DNA of 11,784 bases from Clostridia bacterium (GCA_014378955.1 JACMMQ010000239.1:1-11784), one strand, 5' to 3'; numbered from the stretch's first letter, positions 1 to 8,897 are shown. The notes: generated by a model not told the origin, from the letters alone. Numbers and translations: made by a program.

Positions 1-1190
1 CAGGTGGTCCAGACGGTGGCGATGCTGGACATGGTGGTGACATCATTTTTATGGCGGACGGCAACATGACCACGCTGATGGATTTTCGATATAAAAAGAA
101 ATACGTTGCACCACGCGGAGAAGATGGCGGTGCAAAGAAGATGTTTGGCAAGGATGGCGTCGATTTAATCATCCGAGTACCCGTTGGCACGCTCATTAAA
201 GAAGCCAGTTCAGGGGACATTATGGCGGACTTGAATGTTGCCAATGAAAAATTCATTGCGGCGAAGGGCGGAAAAGGCGGCTGGGGCAATCAGCATTTTG
301 CGACATCCACTCGTCAAACGCCAAAGTTTGCAAAGAGTGGCTTGCAGGGCGATGAATGTGAAGTAATTTTGGAGCTTAAGCTTTTAGCTGACGTTGGCCT
401 AGTTGGCTTTCCGAACGTTGGAAAATCGACCATCCTTTCCGTAGTTACAGCGGCACGACCTAAGATTGCAAATTATCATTTTACTACACTTGACCCGAAT
501 TTGGGCGTGGTGGACTTGGGCGGCGGCAACAGCTTTGTATTAGCGGACATTCCAGGTATTATTGAAGGTGCACATACGGGTATTGGTTTAGGACATGAGT
601 TTTTACGCCACATCGAGCGCACCCGTTTGCTTATACATGTTGTAGACGTGTCAGGCATAGAGGGTAGAGATCCGCTTGTCGATTTTGACACCATCAATGA
701 AGAATTAAAACAATACAACCCATTGTTAGCGGACAAGCAACAAATTGTTGTTGCGAATAAAATGGACTTGCCTTCTGGTCAGGAAAATTTCGAAGCGTTT
801 AAAAATACGCTTGAACAGCGTGGGCTGAAAGTATTTGGCGTATCCGCAGGCACAGCGCAAGGCGTGCGTGAGGTGATGCTATACGTCAGCAGTATGCTGA
901 AGGATTTACCAGTGGTGCAATTTTACGATGCCAAGCAAGCGGCAACCAAGGTGTACAAGGTTGAACAGGAAGCACCGTTTACCGTCAAGCATGAGAATGG
1001 CGTGTATATTGTGGAGGGTAAGTGGATTCAGTCACTCATGGGTTCAACCAATTTCGAGGACTCCGAATCGTTACAATATTTCCAACGTGCCATTTTACGC
1101 AAGGGCGTTGTCAAGGCGCTAGAGGATGCAGGCTGTACCGAAGGCGACTGTGTTAAAATGTATGCATTAGAATTTGATTTTATTAAGTAA
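1..1190 (+). CDS. obg: GTPase Obg, ribosome assembly (5' truncated by window edge)
   Basis: Obg is a GTPase that associates with the 50S subunit and acts in ribosome maturation and stress control. The reading frame is open from base 3, before the first internal ATG at 51, and the 16 extra residues carry the Gly-rich GGPDGGDAGHGGDIIF motif of the Obg fold, so the real start lies upstream of the window. The G domain follows: P-loop GFPNVGKST (405-431), switch region TTLDPNLG, DIPG (546-557), NKMD (756-767) and SAG (843-851). The last ~70 residues match the OCT domain found in Gram-positive Obg proteins. About 395 residues are present, against roughly 430 in B. subtilis Obg, so only the N-terminal start is missing. 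yhbY follows 16 nt downstream, probably in the same transcript. Identification is near certain. Confidence 0.97.
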   Translation, partial: GGPDGGDAGHGGDIIFMADGNMTTLMDFRYKKKYVAPRGEDGGAKKMFGKDGVDLIIRVPVGTLIKEASSGDIMADLNVANEKFIAAKGGKGGWGNQHFATSTRQTPKFAKSGLQGDECEVILELKLLADVGLVGFPNVGKSTILSVVTAARPKIANYHFTTLDPNLGVVDLGGGNSFVLADIPGIIEGAHTGIGLGHEFLRHIERTRLLIHVVDVSGIEGRDPLVDFDTINEELKQYNPLLADKQQIVVANKMDLPSGQENFEAFKNTLEQRGLKVFGVSAGTAQGVREVMLYVSSMLKDLPVVQFYDAKQAATKVYKVEQEAPFTVKHENGVYIVEGKWIQSLMGSTNFEDSESLQYFQRAILRKGVVKALEDAGCTEGDCVKMYALEFDFIK

Positions 1191-1206
1191 AGTGAGGTCA
1201 GAAATC

Positions 1207-1497
1207 ATGACAAGTAAGCAAAGGGCGTATTTACGCAGTTTAGCAAATCCACTGCCAGCACTCTATCAAATTGGCAAGGGTGGCATCAGTGATAATTTTA
1301 TCAAACAAATGAATGATGCTTTAGAAGCAAAAGAGCTTATCAAGGTGAGTGTATTGGAAAATTCCATGCTAGACACCAGAGATATTTGCCAGCAGGTGGC
1401 CGTTTTAGCAAGGGCAGAGCCGGTGCAGGTAATCGGTTCAAAGTTTGTACTGTATCGACAATCCATCGATCACAAGACCATTGAATTGCCGAAATAA
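1207..1497 (+). CDS. yhbY: YhbY/CRM-domain RNA-binding protein
   Basis: A 96-residue CRS1/YhbY (CRM) domain protein. Members bind pre-ribosomal RNA and associate with 50S precursors. Family features seen: N-terminal LTSKQRAYLR-like segment (here MTSKQRAYLRSLAN), then the central QIGKGGISDNFIKQ containing the GxxG-type loop GKGG, then ELIKVSVLEN and a C-terminal VIGSKFVLYR strand. The frame extends upstream to 1174, but ATG 1207 is chosen because GTGAGGT (1192-1198) lies 8 nt ahead of it and the protein then begins at the normal family position. The longer form would overlap the end of obg. It sits directly after obg, a common pairing in Firmicutes, and before a terminator-like hairpin, so obg-yhbY look like the end of one operon. 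Confidence 0.93.
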   Translation: MTSKQRAYLRSLANPLPALYQIGKGGISDNFIKQMNDALEAKELIKVSVLENSMLDTRDICQQVAVLARAEPVQVIGSKFVLYRQSIDHKTIELPK

Positions 1498-1512
1498 GCT
1501 AATATCATTCAT

Positions 1513-1558
1513 AAATAGAGAAATTGTGTTCGAATTTTGACGCATTTCTCTATTTTTT
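1513..1558 (+). terminator. Terminator-like hairpin after yhbY
   Basis: A 12-bp AT-rich perfect stem, AAATAGAGAAAT (1513-1524) pairing with ATTTCTCTATTT (1544-1555), is separated by a 19-nt loop and runs into a short T tract. It falls between the yhbY stop and a new promoter. The stem is weak in GC, so termination may be partial. Confidence 0.6.
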
Positions 1559-1560
1559 CT

Positions 1561-1589
1561 TTGCGTGTAGTGGTAAACTATGGTATAAT
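1561..1589 (+). promoter_or_regulatory. Promoter for the nadD operon
   Basis: TTGCGT (1561-1566), a 17-nt spacer and TATAAT (1584-1589), with TG one base upstream of the -10 box (extended -10). It lies immediately after the yhbY hairpin and about 40 nt ahead of nadD. The -10 box is perfect and the -35 box matches TTGACA at only about half its positions. Confidence 0.65.
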
Positions 1590-1627
1590 AAAAAATTGAA
1601 TATAACGGAAAAGGAAGTCGGTGAAAA

Positions 1628-2257
1628 TTGCGCATGGAAAAGCTACCCAAAGGGGCGAAAATTGGTGTTTTAGGTGGCACCTTTGACCCTTTTCATCTTG
1701 GACACTTAGCCATTGCAAATGCCGCAATGGACACCTTCAAGCTTGACCGTGTGCTTTTTATCCCATCAGGCAATCCGCCACACAAGCCAGCAGGCAAGGT
1801 GACAGGCAAACAACATCGTTTGAACATGACAAAGCTTGCGGTGGCAGACCATCAAGCCTTTGAGGTGTGCGAGGACGAGGTAAATACCGAAGCACCGAGC
1901 TATACCATCAAAACGCTCAAGCATTTAAAACATCAGTATGGGCAAGCGCAAATTTTCTTTTTAATAGGTGCAGACACATTGTGGCAAATTCCAACTTGGT
2001 TTGAGGGCGAAAAGCTGCTGGCACAGTTCACCTTTGCGGTTTGTATCAGGCCACAATTTACCGAGGCACAAATCATGCATACCATGAAGCATTTTAAGGA
2101 AAAATATCATGCAGACATACGTTTTTTCAAGTTGCCTGCGATGGACATATCATCCACGGACATTAGACGTTTTTGTGCACAAGGGCAAGCAATAGCACAG
2201 TACCTGCCGCAAAGCGTATCGCAATATATTATAGAGCACGCACTTTATCGTGTATAG
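1628..2257 (+). CDS. nadD: Nicotinate-nucleotide adenylyltransferase
   Basis: Adenylates nicotinate mononucleotide with ATP to give deamido-NAD, the central step of NAD synthesis. The nucleotidyltransferase signature GGTFDPFHLGH (residues 16-26) holds the HxGH ATP-binding motif, and ISSTDIR (174-180) is the C-terminal family motif. At 209 residues the length is normal. Start choice is close. TTG 1628 stands 10 nt after AGGAAG (1612-1617), whereas ATG 1634, in the same frame, would be 16 nt away, so TTG is favoured by spacing. Only two residues differ between the options. The stop codon TAG (2255-2257) is part of the yqeK ribosome binding site, which suggests coupled translation. Confidence 0.96.
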   Translation: MRMEKLPKGAKIGVLGGTFDPFHLGHLAIANAAMDTFKLDRVLFIPSGNPPHKPAGKVTGKQHRLNMTKLAVADHQAFEVCEDEVNTEAPSYTIKTLKHLKHQYGQAQIFFLIGADTLWQIPTWFEGEKLLAQFTFAVCIRPQFTEAQIMHTMKHFKEKYHADIRFFKLPAMDISSTDIRRFCAQGQAIAQYLPQSVSQYIIEHALYRV

Positions 2258-2268
2258 GAGTTGGGGTT

Positions 2269-2859
2269 ATGCAAGAAAATCAACAAGCAACCATTGAACA
2301 ATATAGCAAACAGCTAAAAGCGGCTTTGCCGTCAAAGCGCTATAACCATTCCATCGGTGTGATGGAAACAGCAATCATGCTTGCGAAGCTTTATAATGTG
2401 GACAAATTTCAAGCGGCAGTTGCAGGACTTTTGCACGATGCGGCGAAATATATTCCGTACGACCAAGCCATCAAGATGTGTGGTGAATACGGCATCACCG
2501 TGGATCAAGCGATGATCAACTCACCTAAAATCATTCACGGAACGCTTGGTGCGGCAATCGTGAAGGATGTGTATGGGGTAAAAGATGAAGCGATTTTGCA
2601 CGCCATTCAGGTACACACCTTGGGGTGTGAAAAAATGAGCGTGTTGGATAAAATTATTTACATCGCGGATTATATCGAGCCAAACCGAGATTTTGACGGT
2701 GTGGAGCAGTTAAGAATGACGGCAAATATCGATTTAAACCAAGCCATATTGATGGGGATAGATGGCACCATGCAAGATATTTTAGCACGCCGATTACCCA
2801 TTCACCCCGAAGCGGTACATGCTTGGAATGGCATTCTCGAAGAATTGGATGTGAAGTAA
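2269..2859 (+). CDS. yqeK: YqeK-type HD-domain Ap4A hydrolase
   Basis: A 196-residue HD-superfamily protein of the YqeK family, whose members are metal-dependent symmetrical hydrolases of diadenosine tetraphosphate, a stress nucleotide made by aminoacyl-tRNA synthetases. Metal-ligand candidates visible: His27 (RYNHS), His56-Asp57 (LLHD), His90 (IIHG), His111 and His116 (HAIQVHTLG) and Asp134 (IADYIEPNR). The frame is open upstream to 2173, but ATG 2269 has TAGGAG (2255-2260) 8 nt before it and gives the family N-terminus; the longer form would overlap nadD heavily. nadD-yqeK adjacency is a conserved Firmicutes arrangement. The stop TAA shares its last base with the next start (TAATG). Confidence 0.94.
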   Translation: MQENQQATIEQYSKQLKAALPSKRYNHSIGVMETAIMLAKLYNVDKFQAAVAGLLHDAAKYIPYDQAIKMCGEYGITVDQAMINSPKIIHGTLGAAIVKDVYGVKDEAILHAIQVHTLGCEKMSVLDKIIYIADYIEPNRDFDGVEQLRMTANIDLNQAILMGIDGTMQDILARRLPIHPEAVHAWNGILEELDVK

Positions 2860-3821
2860 TGCAAAGACGAAAAATGCATAAAATAGGGTTAATTGTGTCC
2901 GTAATGGCAGTGGTTGTTTTTGTGGTGGTTGCAATTGATTTTTTTGGCATGGGTAACTTCTCGAAGAACAGCCAATTGGGTAAGGTAGAAAATGCTCAAA
3001 TCATACATGCAGAGGAAAAAATAAATGCTGATGGCACACTCAATTGCTTGGTGATGGGCGTGGATCAGGACAAAACACGCACAGATGTTTTGATGTGGGT
3101 GCAGTTTGACCGCAAGAATAACAGGGTGAATGTCCTGCAAATCCCTCGTGATACCTATAGCAACACCAAACGGGCGGACAAAAAGGTCAACTCCGCTTAT
3201 GGTTATGGCAAAGAGGAGCGTGTGTTTGCCGAGGTACAAAAGCTCATTGGCGTCAAGGTGGACAAGTATATTATGGTGAATTTTAAAGGCTTTAAGGACT
3301 TAGTGGATGCGGTGGGTGGCGTCAGCGTGAATGTGCCGATTAACATGAAATACGATGACCCTGAGCAAAATTTACACATTAATTTAAAAAAGGGCGAGCA
3401 AATATTAAACGGTGCTAAAGCGGAAATGTTTGTACGTTATCGCAAGGACAATAGCGGTGAGGGCTATGCGGAGGGTGACTTGGGCAGGGTAAATGCTCAG
3501 CAACAGTTTTTGAAAAACCTCACACAGGCTTTGGCATCACAAAATAGCATTTTGAGGCTCCCGCAGCTGGTGAGTATCGTTATGTCAAATGTCAGCACCA
3601 ATTTGTCAGCCAGCGAGATTTTGGGCAACATGCAGCAGGGGTCAAAAATCGGTCAAGAAAACATGCATTTTTATACCTTGCCAGGACAGCCTAAATATTT
3701 CAGCAATGGCTGGTATTATATCGTCAATGATGCGGAAACAAAAGCACTGATAGAATCAAGCTTTACGCCAGAAAATGCCGTTGCAAAGGCATCTGCAAAA
3801 CCATCTTCAAATCCAAAATAG
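2859..3821 (+). CDS. LytR-CpsA-Psr (LCP) family envelope protein
   Basis: LCP proteins sit in the cytoplasmic membrane and transfer anionic glycopolymers from lipid carriers to peptidoglycan or another acceptor. There are 320 residues: a short Lys/Arg-rich N-terminus, one membrane segment (about residues 10-27), then the external LCP domain. Conserved charged motifs are present: RTD (74-76), PRDT (96-99), RYRKD (193-197) and GDLGR followed by Gln residues (206-215), which include the Arg/Asp residues that bind the pyrophosphate head and metal. ATG 2859 overlaps the yqeK stop (TAATG), so translation is probably coupled; ATG 2874 is an alternative but leaves a shorter positive N-tail. The Ser/Ala/Pro/Lys-rich C-terminus looks unstructured. 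The exact polymer substrate cannot be deduced. Confidence 0.92.
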   Translation: MQRRKMHKIGLIVSVMAVVVFVVVAIDFFGMGNFSKNSQLGKVENAQIIHAEEKINADGTLNCLVMGVDQDKTRTDVLMWVQFDRKNNRVNVLQIPRDTYSNTKRADKKVNSAYGYGKEERVFAEVQKLIGVKVDKYIMVNFKGFKDLVDAVGGVSVNVPINMKYDDPEQNLHINLKKGEQILNGAKAEMFVRYRKDNSGEGYAEGDLGRVNAQQQFLKNLTQALASQNSILRLPQLVSIVMSNVSTNLSASEILGNMQQGSKIGQENMHFYTLPGQPKYFSNGWYYIVNDAETKALIESSFTPENAVAKASAKPSSNPK

Positions 3822-3824
3822 GCA

Positions 3825-3864
3825 TGGATATTTTTGGCTAGTTGTGGTACAATAAACCATTGTA
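3825..3864 (+). promoter_or_regulatory. Likely rsfS promoter with overlapping inverted repeat
   Basis: TGGATA (3825-3830), a 17-nt spacer and TACAAT (3848-3853) with an upstream TG (extended -10). The -10 box is also the left arm of a perfect inverted repeat, TACAAT-AAACC-ATTGTA (3848-3864), which could be an operator or chance. It lies just after the LCP stop codon and upstream of rsfS. Confidence 0.5.
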
Positions 3865-3912
3865 TAAGAGTAGCAGTGAAGTGATTTTAACATATAAATT
3901 GGAGGAAATAAA

Positions 3913-4278
3913 TTGAGCGATCAAGTGAGAGATTTAGCATTGGACATTGTAAGGGTATTAGACGATAAAAAGGCACAAAATGTGGAGCTGTACCATCTTG
4001 GGAGTGTACCAAATTTTGCAGATTATTTTGTCATAGCAACGGGTACATCCACGACACAGGTCAAGGCGTTGGCGGATGAGGTAGAGGACAAAATGGCGGA
4101 AAAGGGCTTTAAGCTCAAGCACAAAGAGGGCTACCAAACAGCAAGCTGGATTTTACTCAACTATTTTGAGGTGGTTGTACACATTTTCCATCCAGAAGCT
4201 AGAAATTTTTACAACCTTGAAAGACTGTGGGCTGACGTACCACAAGTAGATTTAGAAGAAATATTAAAGCGTGATTAA
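3913..4278 (+). CDS. rsfS: Ribosomal silencing factor RsfS
   Basis: A 121-residue RsfS/DUF143 protein. Members bind ribosomal protein L14 on the 50S subunit and block subunit joining when nutrients are scarce. Family segments: DYFVIATGTSTTQVKALADE in the middle, then GYQTASWILLNYFEVVVHIF and the C-terminal NFYNLERLW. The usual LDYGDVVVH strand reads LNYFEVVVH here, a mild divergence. The start is TTG 3913, set by GGAGG (3901-3905) 7 nt upstream; no ATG fits. It follows nadD-yqeK-LCP as in many Firmicutes but has a probable promoter of its own. No clear terminator follows; the next gene is leuS after a structured 152-nt leader. Confidence 0.95.
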   Translation: MSDQVRDLALDIVRVLDDKKAQNVELYHLGSVPNFADYFVIATGTSTTQVKALADEVEDKMAEKGFKLKHKEGYQTASWILLNYFEVVVHIFHPEARNFYNLERLWADVPQVDLEEILKRD

Positions 4279-4292
4279 CTTATTAAAATGCA

Positions 4293-4386
4293 AACCGCCA
4301 TGTGGCGGTTGCTTCAAGTCTAACATCTAGCTTCTAACCTCAAAAAAGGCTGAAGCCATGTCAAATAAGGCAAGAAGCAGGCGGTT
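4293..4386 (+). promoter_or_regulatory. Structured leader upstream of leuS with alternative pairings
   Basis: AACCGCC (4293-4299) can pair with GGCGGTT at 4304-4310, giving a tight 7-bp hairpin, or with an identical GGCGGTT at 4380-4386, closing a long domain. Inside that domain lie two GCTTC copies (4311-4315, 4330-4334) and two GAAGC copies (4352-4356, 4374-4378) that can form nested stems. No T-run directly follows either form, so this is not a plain terminator, and no T-box consensus (AGGGTGGNACCGCG) is seen. A role in leuS control is inferred. Confidence 0.35.
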
Positions 4387-4430
4387 ATAGGATATAGCAA
4401 ACTTAAGTGATTATTTTTGGAGGGTAAGGT

Positions 4431-6896
4431 ATGCAATATCAATTTAGAGAAATAGAAAAAAAGTGGCAGGAAAATTGGCTAGAAACAGACGCATTTCATG
4501 TGGAGCAAAACGAAAAGCCGAAATATTACGCCTTGGAAATGTTTCCGTACCCATCGGGCAATTTACATATGGGGCATGTACGTAACTATTCCATTGGCGA
4601 TGTGGTCGCACGTTTTAAAAAAATGAATGGCTTTAATGTGTTGCATCCGATGGGATGGGACTCTTTTGGCTTGCCAGCGGAAAATGCCGCAATTAAGAAC
4701 GGTGTGCATCCCAATGACTGGACATGGTCAAACATTGAAAACATGCGCCATCAATTGAGCGAGCTAGGCATTAGCTATGATTGGAAAAGAGAGGTGGCAA
4801 CCTGTCACCCTGATTATTATAAATGGACACAATGGATGTTTTTACAGCTTTTCAATAACGGCTTGGCGTATAAGAAAAAATCGTATGTCAACTGGTGTCC
4901 GTCCTGTGCGACCGTGCTTGCCAATGAGCAGGTGGTCGGGGGCGTGTGTGATCGTTGCAAAACCGAGGTTGGCAAAAAGGATTTAGAGCAGTGGTTTTTC
5001 AAGATTACTGATTATGCACAGCGTTTGCTGACGGACATTGACAAGCTCGATGGCTGGCCAGACAAGGTCAAAACCATGCAAGCCAACTGGATAGGTCGCT
5101 CCGAAGGAGCAGAGGTGGATTTCAAGGTGGTGGACATGGACAAAACCTTGACCGTTTACACCACACGTCCAGATACTATTTATGGCGTGAGCTTTATGGT
5201 CATAGCCCCTGAAGCCCCAGTGGTAGAGCGATTGATCAAAGGCACAGCGCAGGAGCAGGCTTGCCGTGCGTTTATCAAAGAAATTCAGCATTTGAATGAC
5301 ATTGCACGCTCCGCAACAGACATTGAAAAGGTGGGCGTATTCACGGGCAGGTATGCTGTTAATCCGTTGAATGGCGAGCAAATTCCGCTATATTTGGCGA
5401 ATTATGTATTGATGGATTACGGTACAGGCATCGTCATGGGCGTGCCAGCGCACGATCAGCGCGACTTTGAATTTGCACGCAAATACGATTTGCCCGTACG
5501 TGTGGTCATACAACCACAAGATAGCAAATTAGAGGGCGACAGCATGACCGAGGCATTCCCAGCGGTTGGCTTTATGGTGAATTCGGGGGAATTTGACGGC
5601 TTAGATAGTGACACCGCCTTGGCACAAATTATTGATAAAGTCGAAACACAAAAGCTAGGCAGCCGCAAGGTGAATTTCCGCTTGCGTGACTGGTTGATTT
5701 CACGTCAGCGTTATTGGGGTGCACCCATCCCCGTGGCATATTGCGAGCATTGTGGTACAGTGGCTATCCCTGAAAGTGACTTGCCAGTGCTGTTGCCAAC
5801 CGATGTGAAATTCACAGGGCATGGCGAATCACCACTCAAAACCTCCGAAAGCTTCAAAACCACCCCTTGTCCAAAATGTGGCAAGCCTGCGGTGCGTGAA
5901 ACGGACACGATGGACACGTTTGTTTGCTCAAGCTGGTATTTCATGCGCTATTGCGACCCGAAAAACACCGAGCAAGCGTTTAGCAAGCAAGCGGCGGATT
6001 ATTGGATGGGCGTTGACCAATACATTGGCGGCGTTGAGCATGCGATATTACACTTGCTATATGCACGCTTCTTTACCAAGGTGATGCACGATTTGGGGCA
6101 TTTATCAGTGGACGAACCGTTTAAGAAATTGTTAACACAAGGCATGGTGCTAAAGGACGGCAAAAAGATGTCCAAATCGGTGGGCAACGTTGTCAGCCCA
6201 GAGGAAATCATTTCAAAATACGGCGCAGACACCGCCAGAATGTTTATACTGTTCGCTTCACCGCCTGAAAAAGAGCTTGAATGGAGCGACCAAGGGGTAG
6301 AGGGGACATTCAGATTTTTAAATAGGGTTTGGCGCATTGTGGACGAATTGGGCGAAGCGGTGAAGCATGGCGGACCTACTGGCGTGAGCGAGTTGGATAG
6401 ACAGCTTCGTTATGTACAGCACGCAACCATTAAAAAAGTGACTGAAGACATTGGCGAGCGTTTTAATTTCAACACGGCGATAAGTGCTGTGATGGAGTTC
6501 GTCAACTTTTTATATCAATACAAGGAAAAAGTACCGAGAAATCAGTACAACTTGCCGCTGTTGTCTGAATGTATAAAGACACTGGTAATATGCTTAGCAC
6601 CGTTCGTGCCACACATCACCGAGGAGCTGTGGCAGCATGTTGGCGGTAAAGGCAGCGTGCATCAGCAGACATGGATGCAGTACGACCCACAAGCATTGAT
6701 TTTGGACGAGGTTGAAATCGTGCTGCAAATCAATGGCAAGGTGCGTGACAAATTGGTGGTCGCATCAGGGCTAGACCAAAAGCAAACAGAGCAAGTAGCG
6801 CTCGAAACCGATAAAATGAAGGCATTCTTAGCAGACAAGCAAATTGTCAAGGTGATTGTAGTGCCTGGTAAGCTTGTGAATATTGTTGTGAAATGA
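4431..6896 (+). CDS. leuS: Leucyl-tRNA synthetase
   Basis: Charges tRNA-Leu with leucine. The 821-residue class I synthetase has the usual bacterial length and layout. HMGH (46-49) and KMSKS (579-583) are the two catalytic signatures. A first zinc-finger-like module has Cys156/Cys159 and Cys173/Cys176; a second Cys cluster is Cys438/Cys441 and Cys480/Cys483. The CP1 editing domain shows TTRPDT (244-249) and [20 protein letters not shown], in which Asp345 corresponds to the conserved editing-site Asp, so proofreading should be intact. The anticodon-binding region ([10 protein letters not shown]) and C-terminal domain follow. GGAGGG (4419-4424) is 6 nt before ATG 4431. The TGA stop is embedded in the ribosome binding site of ridA, suggesting co-translation. 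Confidence 0.98.
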   Translation: MQYQFREIEKKWQENWLETDAFHVEQNEKPKYYALEMFPYPSGNLHMGHVRNYSIGDVVARFKKMNGFNVLHPMGWDSFGLPAENAAIKNGVHPNDWTWSNIENMRHQLSELGISYDWKREVATCHPDYYKWTQWMFLQLFNNGLAYKKKSYVNWCPSCATVLANEQVVGGVCDRCKTEVGKKDLEQWFFKITDYAQRLLTDIDKLDGWPDKVKTMQANWIGRSEGAEVDFKVVDMDKTLTVYTTRPDTIYGVSFMVIAPEAPVVERLIKGTAQEQACRAFIKEIQHLNDIARSATDIEKVGVFTGRYAVNPLNGEQIPLYLANYVLMDYGTGIVMGVPAHDQRDFEFARKYDLPVRVVIQPQDSKLEGDSMTEAFPAVGFMVNSGEFDGLDSDTALAQIIDKVETQKLGSRKVNFRLRDWLISRQRYWGAPIPVAYCEHCGTVAIPESDLPVLLPTDVKFTGHGESPLKTSESFKTTPCPKCGKPAVRETDTMDTFVCSSWYFMRYCDPKNTEQAFSKQAADYWMGVDQYIGGVEHAILHLLYARFFTKVMHDLGHLSVDEPFKKLLTQGMVLKDGKKMSKSVGNVVSPEEIISKYGADTARMFILFASPPEKELEWSDQGVEGTFRFLNRVWRIVDELGEAVKHGGPTGVSELDRQLRYVQHATIKKVTEDIGERFNFNTAISAVMEFVNFLYQYKEKVPRNQYNLPLLSECIKTLVICLAPFVPHITEELWQHVGGKGSVHQQTWMQYDPQALILDEVEIVLQINGKVRDKLVVASGLDQKQTEQVALETDKMKAFLADKQIVKVIVVPGKLVNIVVK

Positions 6897-6905
6897 GGGT
6901 TGACC

Positions 6906-7289
6906 ATGGATAAAAAAATCATCGTAACAAAAGACGCCCCAGCCGCTATAGGACCATACGCCCAAGCGGTGCAAGTTGGGCAAATGCTATATACATCGGG
7001 GCAAATTCCACTTGACCCCACAACAGGCGAGCTGGTAGCGGACGATATAAAAGCACAAACCGAGCAGGTGCTAAAAAATTTGCAAGCGGTGCTACAAGCG
7101 GCAGGCAGTAGCTGGGCGAATGTGGTCAAGGCGACGATATTCCTAACCGATTTAGCCGATTTTGCAGTGGTGAATGCATGCTATCAAAGCAAACTGGTAG
7201 CGCCATACCCAGCACGTTCGTGTGTACAGGTAGCGGCGTTGCCAAGGGGTGCAAAAATTGAAATTGAAGTAATCGCAAGAATTGCATAA
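6906..7289 (+). CDS. ridA: RidA family 2-iminobutanoate/2-iminopropanoate deaminase
   Basis: A 127-residue YjgF/YER057c/UK114 protein. RidA hydrolyses reactive enamine/imine intermediates released by PLP enzymes such as threonine dehydratase, protecting other PLP enzymes. Family motifs: AIGPYAQAV (14-22), LYTSGQIPLDP (28-38), and PARSCVQVAALPRGAKIEIE (102-121) with Arg104 at the position that binds the substrate carboxylate and Cys106 as in E. coli RidA. ATG 6906 is preferred to TTG 6900 because TGAGGG (6894-6899) is then 6 nt upstream. The ribosome binding site overlaps the leuS stop, so the gene is probably co-expressed with leuS. Confidence 0.95.
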   Translation: MDKKIIVTKDAPAAIGPYAQAVQVGQMLYTSGQIPLDPTTGELVADDIKAQTEQVLKNLQAVLQAAGSSWANVVKATIFLTDLADFAVVNACYQSKLVAPYPARSCVQVAALPRGAKIEIEVIARIA

Positions 7290-7305
7290 ATTAATAATAA
7301 TTTAG

Positions 7306-7341
7306 GGGCAGGATTTATCCGCCCGAATGCACTTATTTTTT
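7306..7341 (+). terminator. Weak terminator-like hairpin after ridA
   Basis: GGGC (7306-7309) and GGA (7311-7313) pair with TCCGCCC (7318-7324), giving a 7-bp GC-rich stem with one bulged A and a TTTA loop. The T-run (7336-7341) comes about 11 nt after the stem rather than directly, so termination would be inefficient and some transcription may reach xylB. Confidence 0.4.
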
Positions 7342-7355
7342 GGAGGGGTTTATTG

Positions 7356-8897
7356 ATGGCTTATTTATTGGGCATAGACATTGGTACATCTGGCACAAAA
7401 ACCGTGCTTTTTGACACAGTAGGCAACGTGGTTGCAAGTGCATTGGAGGAATATCCACTGTATCAGCCTCATGTGGGTTGGGCAGAGCAAAGACCAGAGG
7501 ACTGGTGGCATGCAACCTTTACGACCATTGAAACAGTGCTGGCAAAAAGCGGCGTCGATAAGCAAGACATCAAGGGCATAGGCTTGTCAGGACAAATGCA
7601 CGGCTTGGTGCTTTTGGATGCACATAACCGTGTCATTCGACCGTCCATCATTTGGTGTGACCAAAGAACCACAGCGGAATGTGAGCAAATCACGACCTTA
7701 ATTGGTAGAGAGCGTTTGATTGAAATTACCGCAAATCCTGCATTGACAGGCTTTACCGCCTCTAAAATCATGTGGATTAAAAACCATGAGCCCAAAAATT
7801 ATGAAAAGACAGCAAAAATATTACTGCCAAAGGATTACATCCGCTTCATGCTGACGGGTGTATTTGCAACAGAGGTTTCCGATGCAAGCGGTATGCAATT
7901 GATGAACATTGCCGAGCGTAGCTGGAGTGACGAGGTGCTCACGAAGCTAGGCATAGACAAGGCATTGCTAGCAAATATGTATGAATCGTATGAAATTAGT
8001 GGCACTGTAAGCGCCCAAGCGGCGGCTTTGACAGGGCTCAATATCGGCACACCAGTGGGTGGCGGTGCAGGCGATCAAGCCGCAGGTGCTGTGGGAAACG
8101 GTATCGTCAAGTCAGGCATCGTATCGTCCACCATTGGCACATCGGGCGTGGTGTTTGCATACACCGATAAGGTGACCATTGACCCAAACGGTCGTGTACA
8201 TACCTTCTGCCATGCTGTACCGGGCACGTGGCACGTGATGGGCGTTACACAGGGTGCAGGCTTGTCACTCAAATGGTTCAGAGATAACTTTTGCCAAGCG
8301 GAAATGGAAACCGCCAAGGGCATGGGCGTAGACCCTTATTATTTGATGGACAGCCAAGCGGCAAAGGTAGCGGCAGGCTGTGAAGGCTTGATGTATTTGC
8401 CCTATTTGATGGGCGAACGCACCCCACATTTGGATGCAGATGCAAAGGGTGTATTTTACGGACTGTCCGCACGACACACACGCCAAGACATGCTCAGAGC
8501 GGTCATGGAGGGTGTTTCGTACAGCTTAAAGGATTGCATGGAAATTATAAAAGGTATGGGCATCCCAGTGTCAGAAGTGCGTGCATCAGGCGGCGGTGGC
8601 AAGTCCAAGCTCTGGCGTCAAATGCAAGCGGACATGTTTAACACAGACATCGTCACCATTAGTGCAAGCGAAGGTCCAGCACTAGGCGTGGCACTGCTAG
8701 CAGGCGTAGGCGCAGGCGTGTATAAGTCAGTAGCCGAGGCGTGCGAGGTAACCATCAAAACAGCCTCCAAGCAACAAGCAGATGCTATGAATGCAAATGC
8801 GTATGCGCAATATTATCCGATTTATGGGGATTTGTATCAAGCGTTAAAGCAAACATATAAACAGACGGCGCAGGTCATGGCGCAGTTGGGGAAATAG
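7356..8897 (+). CDS. xylB: Xylulokinase
   Basis: Phosphorylates D-xylulose with ATP to xylulose 5-phosphate, feeding the pentose phosphate pathway. The 513-residue FGGY-family kinase has the N-terminal phosphate loop LGIDIGTSGTK (5-15), the xylulokinase-type SGQMHG (78-83), IWCDQRT, and ITANPALTGFTASKI. GGAGDQAAGAVG contains Asp240, the likely catalytic base equivalent to Asp233 of E. coli XylB. The C-terminal domain has STIGTSGVV and ASGGGGKSKLWRQMQADMFN. ATG 7356 is preferred over the in-frame TTG 7353 because GGAGGGG (7342-7348) is 7 nt upstream. No xylose isomerase, transporter or XylR lies alongside, so the gene stands alone here; related pentulose substrates cannot be excluded, but the motifs favour xylulose. 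Confidence 0.93.
   Translation: MAYLLGIDIGTSGTKTVLFDTVGNVVASALEEYPLYQPHVGWAEQRPEDWWHATFTTIETVLAKSGVDKQDIKGIGLSGQMHGLVLLDAHNRVIRPSIIWCDQRTTAECEQITTLIGRERLIEITANPALTGFTASKIMWIKNHEPKNYEKTAKILLPKDYIRFMLTGVFATEVSDASGMQLMNIAERSWSDEVLTKLGIDKALLANMYESYEISGTVSAQAAALTGLNIGTPVGGGAGDQAAGAVGNGIVKSGIVSSTIGTSGVVFAYTDKVTIDPNGRVHTFCHAVPGTWHVMGVTQGAGLSLKWFRDNFCQAEMETAKGMGVDPYYLMDSQAAKVAAGCEGLMYLPYLMGERTPHLDADAKGVFYGLSARHTRQDMLRAVMEGVSYSLKDCMEIIKGMGIPVSEVRASGGGGKSKLWRQMQADMFNTDIVTISASEGPALGVALLAGVGAGVYKSVAEACEVTIKTASKQQADAMNANAYAQYYPIYGDLYQALKQTYKQTAQVMAQLGK

Noticed and set aside
2889..3239. 116-residue minus-strand frame opposite the LCP gene
   Set aside because: Shadow of the LCP coding strand: no ribosome binding site, composition typical of antisense translation, and the plus-strand LCP motifs are unmistakable.
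4279..4430. T-box riboswitch before leuS
   Set aside because: No T-box consensus or characteristic antiterminator/terminator pair is visible and the leader is too short for a usual Stem I.
5821..6084. Small frames inside leuS on both strands
   Set aside because: All lie within the conserved leuS frame, lack initiation signals and show no recognisable protein motifs.
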